DNA from: Desulfobacteraceae bacterium UBA2771
GTDB taxonomy: Bacteria; Desulfobacterota; Desulfobacteria; Desulfobacterales; Desulfosarcinaceae
Reading direction: 5' to 3'
Assembly: GCA_002352605.1 (NCBI GenBank)
Contig: DEIP01000003.1
Location: 790 to 10,597, forward strand
Length of the DNA: 9,808 bases
Part shown: positions 6,569-9,808 of the stretch, piece by piece
Numbering within the stretch: position 1 is the stretch's first letter
Layout: every line of letters starts with the position of its first letter
Notes under the pieces: generated by a model
What the model was told of the DNA's origin: nothing
What the model saw: only the letters and a program-made list of their open reading frames with translations
Databases searched by the model: none
Position numbers and translations under genes: made by a program

Positions 6569-6730
6569 AGGGCCTCGGCAAGAATAAAATACACAGAGAT
6601 GACGCCGGATTTTTGTTCGTGTTCAAGGCGCGTCAGAGGGCGCAACCTTGTTGGTTGTACTCTTTGAGGCAACGCAGAACACGAGCAAAAAGACAAGTAA
6701 GATTGTTTATTTTATTCTTGCCGCGGCCCT
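6569..6730. repeat. 162-bp nested palindrome, MITE/REP-like element
   Basis: The outer arms are 23 bases each (6569-6591 and 6708-6730) and complementary at 22 positions; both contain GGCAAGAATAAAATA or its complement. The inner arms are 15 bases each (6610-6624 and 6677-6691), complementary throughout with one G-U pair. The core is CAACC-TTGTT-GGTTG (6643-6657). All three levels share nearly the same centre (about 6650), and the bases between core and inner arms are partly complementary too, so the whole segment is one imperfect palindrome. No transposase gene and no clear target-site duplication are seen. It could be a non-autonomous mobile element, a REP-type repeat or a very long RNA hairpin in the qmoA leader. 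Confidence 0.75.
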
Positions 6731-6781
6731 CACAACTTGTTTTCATGAATTTTTAGAAACGTTGATGCACGGAGGGATAGC

Positions 6782-8059
6782 ATGACAAACGACAAAGCAG
6801 CCCCTGCGAGTGGAAGCATTATGGTGGTCGGCGGTGGTATCGCCGGTCTGACCACGGCCATCGAAGCCGCTGAAGTGGGGTATGAAGTATTCCTGGTCGA
6901 AAAAAATCCTTATCTGGGCGGAAGAGTTGCACAGCTTAAACAGTATTTTCCCAAGCTATGCCCTCCCACCTGCGGACTGGAGATAAACTTCAGGCGGATC
7001 AAGGATAACCCGAGAATTAAGGTGTTCACTCTGGCGGAGGTGGAAAAGGTGGACGGCACGCCAGGCAACTACAATGTCAGCCTGAAAATGAACCCCCGCT
7101 ACGTAAACGAAAATTGCACCTGCTGCGGCGCTTGCGCCGAAGCCTGTCAGACCGAGGTGCCTGATGCCTTCAACTTGGGCATGTGCAAAACCAAGGGTGC
7201 CTATCTGCCTTTTGAGATGGCCTTCCCGGCCAAATTCGTTATTTCCCCGCAGATTATCGGCACCGACGACGCCACCCGGGTAAAAGAGGCCTGCAAATAC
7301 GATGCGGTGGATCTGGAGATGCAGGCCAAAACCGTCGACCTGCCCGTGGGCGCCATTGTCTGGGCCACCGGCTGGGAACCTTACGACGCCAACCGTATCG
7401 ACAACCTGGGTTTCGGCCAATACGACAACATCATCACCAACATGATGCTGGAGCGTCTTTCTTCCAACTCCGGCCCCACCCAGGGCAAGATCGTGCGCCC
7501 ATCCGACGACAAGGCCCCGAAAAGTGTGGCTTTCGTGCAGTGCGCCGGCTCCCGTGATGAAAATCACCTGCCCTACTGCTCCTACATTTGCTGCATGGCA
7601 TCCCTGAAGCACGCCACTTACATCCGCGAGCAGTATCCGGACACCAAGGTCTACATTTTCTATATCGATATCCGCTCACCCGGCGATCGGTACGAAAAGT
7701 TCTACAACAAGATTAAAGAAGACGAGAACGTCATCCTGATCAAGGGTAAAGTCGCTGAGGTCAGCGAGGATCCGGCCACCAGGAATATCACCGTGGTTGC
7801 CGAAAATGCGGTCACCGGGGAGAAGATTCACCAGACGGTGGAGATGGCCGTCCTGGCCACGGGCATGCAGCCCACAGTCGCCAATGCAAAACTGCCTGCC
7901 GATCTCAACGTCAACGATGATGGCTTTATCATCAATGACTTTGAAAGGGGCGGCATGTTTGCCGCCGGCTGTGCCAACAAGCCGGCCGACGTGATCTCAT
8001 CCAACCAGAATGCGACCGGTATGGCCCTGAAAGCCATTCAAACCCTGGTGAAAAGGTAG
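6782..8059 (+). CDS. qmoA: Qmo complex flavoprotein subunit A
   Basis: A 425-residue HdrA-like flavin/Fe-S protein, subunit A of the quinone-interacting membrane-bound oxidoreductase (QmoABC). Qmo is thought to carry electrons from menaquinol to APS reductase at the cytoplasmic face of the membrane. The FAD-binding motif MVVGGGIAG (14-22) with the acidic strand end FLVEKNPYLGGR (37-48) is complete. A cysteine cluster CTCCGACAEAC (Cys112, 114, 115, 118, 122), then Cys135 and Cys171, suggests an Fe-S site. The HdrA signature QCAGSRD...PYCSYICC (Cys254, 266, 270, 271) is intact. A late ATG-type motif LATGMQP (358-364) and MFAAGCANKPADV (392-404) complete the flavin fold. No membrane segments. 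The ATG at 6782 follows GGAGG. The qmoB ribosome binding site overlaps this gene's stop codon, so the two are translated together. Confidence 0.97.
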   Translation: MTNDKAAPASGSIMVVGGGIAGLTTAIEAAEVGYEVFLVEKNPYLGGRVAQLKQYFPKLCPPTCGLEINFRRIKDNPRIKVFTLAEVEKVDGTPGNYNVSLKMNPRYVNENCTCCGACAEACQTEVPDAFNLGMCKTKGAYLPFEMAFPAKFVISPQIIGTDDATRVKEACKYDAVDLEMQAKTVDLPVGAIVWATGWEPYDANRIDNLGFGQYDNIITNMMLERLSSNSGPTQGKIVRPSDDKAPKSVAFVQCAGSRDENHLPYCSYICCMASLKHATYIREQYPDTKVYIFYIDIRSPGDRYEKFYNKIKEDENVILIKGKVAEVSEDPATRNITVVAENAVTGEKIHQTVEMAVLATGMQPTVANAKLPADLNVNDDGFIINDFERGGMFAAGCANKPADVISSNQNATGMALKAIQTLVKR

Positions 8060-8069
8060 GAGGTAACCC

Positions 8070-9808
8070 ATGGATAAAAAGTATGGCGTATATATCTGCG
8101 AAGGTTGTGGCATCGGGGAGTCCCTCGATGTGAAGGCCCTGTGCGGGGTCCCGGAGGAAGAGGGTGTGCCTGTAAAAACCCATCCTTTCCTGTGCGGAAA
8201 GGAAGGGGTTGAATTTCTTAACAAAGAGATTGCCGGCGGCACCAACACCCTGGTCCTTGCGGCCTGCTCCCGTCGGGTGAACTTTGACATTTTCCGCTTC
8301 GACGGTTGCATCGTTGACCGGGTCAACCTTCGTGAAGGGGTGGTCTGGTCTCATCCGCGCGACGCGTTCCCTGCGTTGACCGAAAAAGAGAAGGAAGACG
8401 AGGACAACTTCGACCGGGTTCAGATGATGGCCGAAGACTACATCAAGATGAGCATGATCCGCGTGGAGAAGGTTACACTGCCCGAGCCTTACCTATTGGA
8501 GAACCTTTCCAGAAAGATTCTGGTTCTGGGCGGCGGTATCACGGGTATGTCCGCAGCCCTCGACGCGGCCAAAACCGGTTTCGACGTCACCATCGTGGAG
8601 AAGACGGACTCCCTGGGCGGCTATGCGGCCAAGGTGAGAAAACAGATCCCGGTCTCCGCGCCCTACGATGCACTGATTCCCCCGGTGGTGGAAGCCAAAA
8701 TCAAGGAAGTGGAAGCCCTTTCCAATATCACCGTTAAAACCGGGACTGAGGTCGCCCGGATTGCCGGCCAGCCCGGCGAGTTCACCGTCACGCTTAAAAA
8801 ACCCGGAGAGAAGATTCCCTTCGACGTGCCTTTTCCGCTGCCCGAGGAGATGAAGCTGGATGAAAACGGCAAGGAATTGGATGTTGAAAAACAACGCGAA
8901 GCCTACCTGTCGTTCAACGAGGGTAAAAATGACATTCTGGAAGTAGATCCGGATGGTGAGATGTTTGGTGCCGTGATTCTGGCCGCCGGATGGCGACCGG
9001 ATGACCCCATCGGTGATGAATACGCGCATCTTGGCTACGGCAAACTTCCTGACGTGGTTACCAACCATCAGTTCGAAGCGATTGCCAAGGCAGGCAAGGT
9101 TGTGCGCCCCTCCGACGGCAAACCGGCCAAGTCCGTGGTTTTCGTACAGAGCCCGGGCAAAGATGACGCGGACGGTGATTTTGCCTATGCCGGTTCGGTC
9201 ACCAGCATGGTAGCGCTGAAACAGGCAAAGTATGTGCGGGAGGACTACAACGATGGCAAGGCCTTTATTTTCTACCAGCACATGCGCACCCCCGGATTTT
9301 CCGAGTTGTTCTACAAGGGGCTCCAGCAGGATCCGGGAATTTTTATGACCAAGGGTGCCGTGATGGGTGTGGCCAAAAACGGCGACGGCATGATTGTTGA
9401 CGCCGAGAACACCCTGCTGGGTGAAAAACTTCAGGTCAAGGCGGATTTGGTGGTCCTGGGGACCGGTATGGTTCCCGTGACCAAGGACGACCCGGTGGTC
9501 AACCTGGCCTACCGCCAGGGCCCGGGTTTCAGGGACATCGATCTGTTCAATGGTTACGTGGACTCCAACTTCATCTGCTTTCCCTATGAAACCCAGCGCA
9601 CCGGAATCTATGCCGCCGGTGCCGTCCGCCGATCCATGACCATGGAAGAGGCTATCGAAGATGCCTCCGGTGCGGCCCTCAAGGCGATCCAGTGCCTGGA
9701 GTCGGTCAATCGCGGTGTTTCCGTTCATCCTCGCTCCGGCGACATGACCTTCCCGGACTTCTTCTTCCAGCGCTGCACCCAGTGCAAACGCTGTACGGAA
9801 GAGTGCCC
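8070..9808 (+). CDS. qmoB: Qmo complex flavoprotein subunit B (partial, 3' end outside window)
   Basis: An ORF open to the window edge; 579 complete codons are present, and the family is usually about 750 residues. The N-terminal domain (1-140) has Cys10, Cys13, Cys25, Cys42, Cys66 and Cys80 in an HdrA-like setting (YICEGCGIG; LCGKEG; AACSRR). The FAD motif LVLGGGITGMSAA (151-163) and VEKTDSLGGYAAK (176-188) follow. Residues 250-300 are a charged insertion. Where QmoA has QCAGSRD and YCSYICC, this protein has QSPGKDD and YAGSVTS (360-379), so those cysteines are absent. The last visible part, CTQCKRCTEEC (Cys569, 572, 575, 579), is the first ferredoxin-type cluster motif; a second and an MvhD-like C-terminus are expected beyond the edge. 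AGGAGG (8058-8063) overlaps the qmoA stop, six bases before the ATG. Confidence 0.96.
   Translation, partial: MDKKYGVYICEGCGIGESLDVKALCGVPEEEGVPVKTHPFLCGKEGVEFLNKEIAGGTNTLVLAACSRRVNFDIFRFDGCIVDRVNLREGVVWSHPRDAFPALTEKEKEDEDNFDRVQMMAEDYIKMSMIRVEKVTLPEPYLLENLSRKILVLGGGITGMSAALDAAKTGFDVTIVEKTDSLGGYAAKVRKQIPVSAPYDALIPPVVEAKIKEVEALSNITVKTGTEVARIAGQPGEFTVTLKKPGEKIPFDVPFPLPEEMKLDENGKELDVEKQREAYLSFNEGKNDILEVDPDGEMFGAVILAAGWRPDDPIGDEYAHLGYGKLPDVVTNHQFEAIAKAGKVVRPSDGKPAKSVVFVQSPGKDDADGDFAYAGSVTSMVALKQAKYVREDYNDGKAFIFYQHMRTPGFSELFYKGLQQDPGIFMTKGAVMGVAKNGDGMIVDAENTLLGEKLQVKADLVVLGTGMVPVTKDDPVVNLAYRQGPGFRDIDLFNGYVDSNFICFPYETQRTGIYAAGAVRRSMTMEEAIEDASGAALKAIQCLESVNRGVSVHPRSGDMTFPDFFFQRCTQCKRCTEEC

Larger units (their letters stand above)
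6356..6781 (+). other. qmoA upstream region
   Basis: No gene is seen in these 426 bp. After the aprA terminator come two small dyads (6387-6397 and 6412-6427), a weak -10-like TATATT (6451-6456), a direct repeat GTTTCCAG (6503-6510 and 6517-6524), the large palindrome (6569-6730) and the qmoA ribosome binding site (GGAGG, 6771-6775). Short ORFs here have no gene-like features and are explained by the palindrome. Confidence 0.6.

Noticed and set aside
6541..6756. Short plus-strand ORF across the spacer palindrome
   Set aside because: Its sequence is dictated by the palindrome arms. It has no ribosome binding site and no protein features.
8493..9728. 411-codon open frame on the minus strand opposite qmoB
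   Set aside because: It is a shadow of the strong codon bias of qmoB. It is repetitive in Gly, His and Val, with no motif and no start signal.
1..9808. CRISPR array, tRNA, rRNA, toxin-antitoxin or phage defence system
   Set aside because: No regularly spaced direct repeats, cloverleaf-like sequence, rRNA segment or defence-type domain was seen on either strand.

Overview
The window comes from a dissimilatory sulfate reducer, most likely a member of the Desulfobacterota (Desulfobacteraceae/Desulfosarcinaceae-like). This rests on adjacent aprB-aprA and qmoA-qmoB genes in the arrangement typical of that group. The exact taxon is inference.

Left half (1-3241, all on the minus strand, in transcription order from right to left): a YkgJ-family cysteine-cluster protein (3241 to 2501); a short-chain dehydrogenase-like protein (2504 to 1683) that starts inside the stop codon of the previous gene; a gap of about 310 bp with a possible promoter; a DHH-family phosphoesterase (1368 to 475); and a small lipoprotein (459 to 58). 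These look like accessory or housekeeping genes with no obvious link to sulfur metabolism. The SDR-like protein has lost most of the catalytic tetrad.

Divergent intergenic region (3242-3805): no convincing gene. It is AT-richer than its flanks and holds promoter-like hexamers, several dyads, a hairpin and the Shine-Dalgarno sequence of aprB. It is the probable control region of aprBA on the plus strand, and it probably also carries the promoter of the minus-strand cluster.

Right half (3806-9808, plus strand): aprB and aprA encode the two subunits of APS reductase, which reduces adenosine-5'-phosphosulfate to sulfite and AMP. A strong intrinsic terminator follows aprA. A 500-bp spacer comes next, then qmoA and the first 579 codons of qmoB (cut by the window edge). 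These encode HdrA-like flavin/Fe-S subunits of the Qmo complex, which passes electrons from the menaquinone pool towards APS reductase. Neither sat nor qmoC is in the window; qmoC would be expected just beyond the right edge.

The most unusual feature is in the aprA-qmoA spacer. It is a nested, almost full-length palindrome of about 162 bp (6569-6730), with 23-bp outer arms (22 complementary), 15-bp inner arms and a 5-bp core stem. It looks like a MITE/REP-type element or a very long hairpin sitting in the probable 5' leader of qmoAB. A separate perfect 7-2-7 palindrome (6412-6427) and a 21-bp dyad upstream of aprB (3561-3581) are candidate regulator sites. No wholly new gene system is evident.
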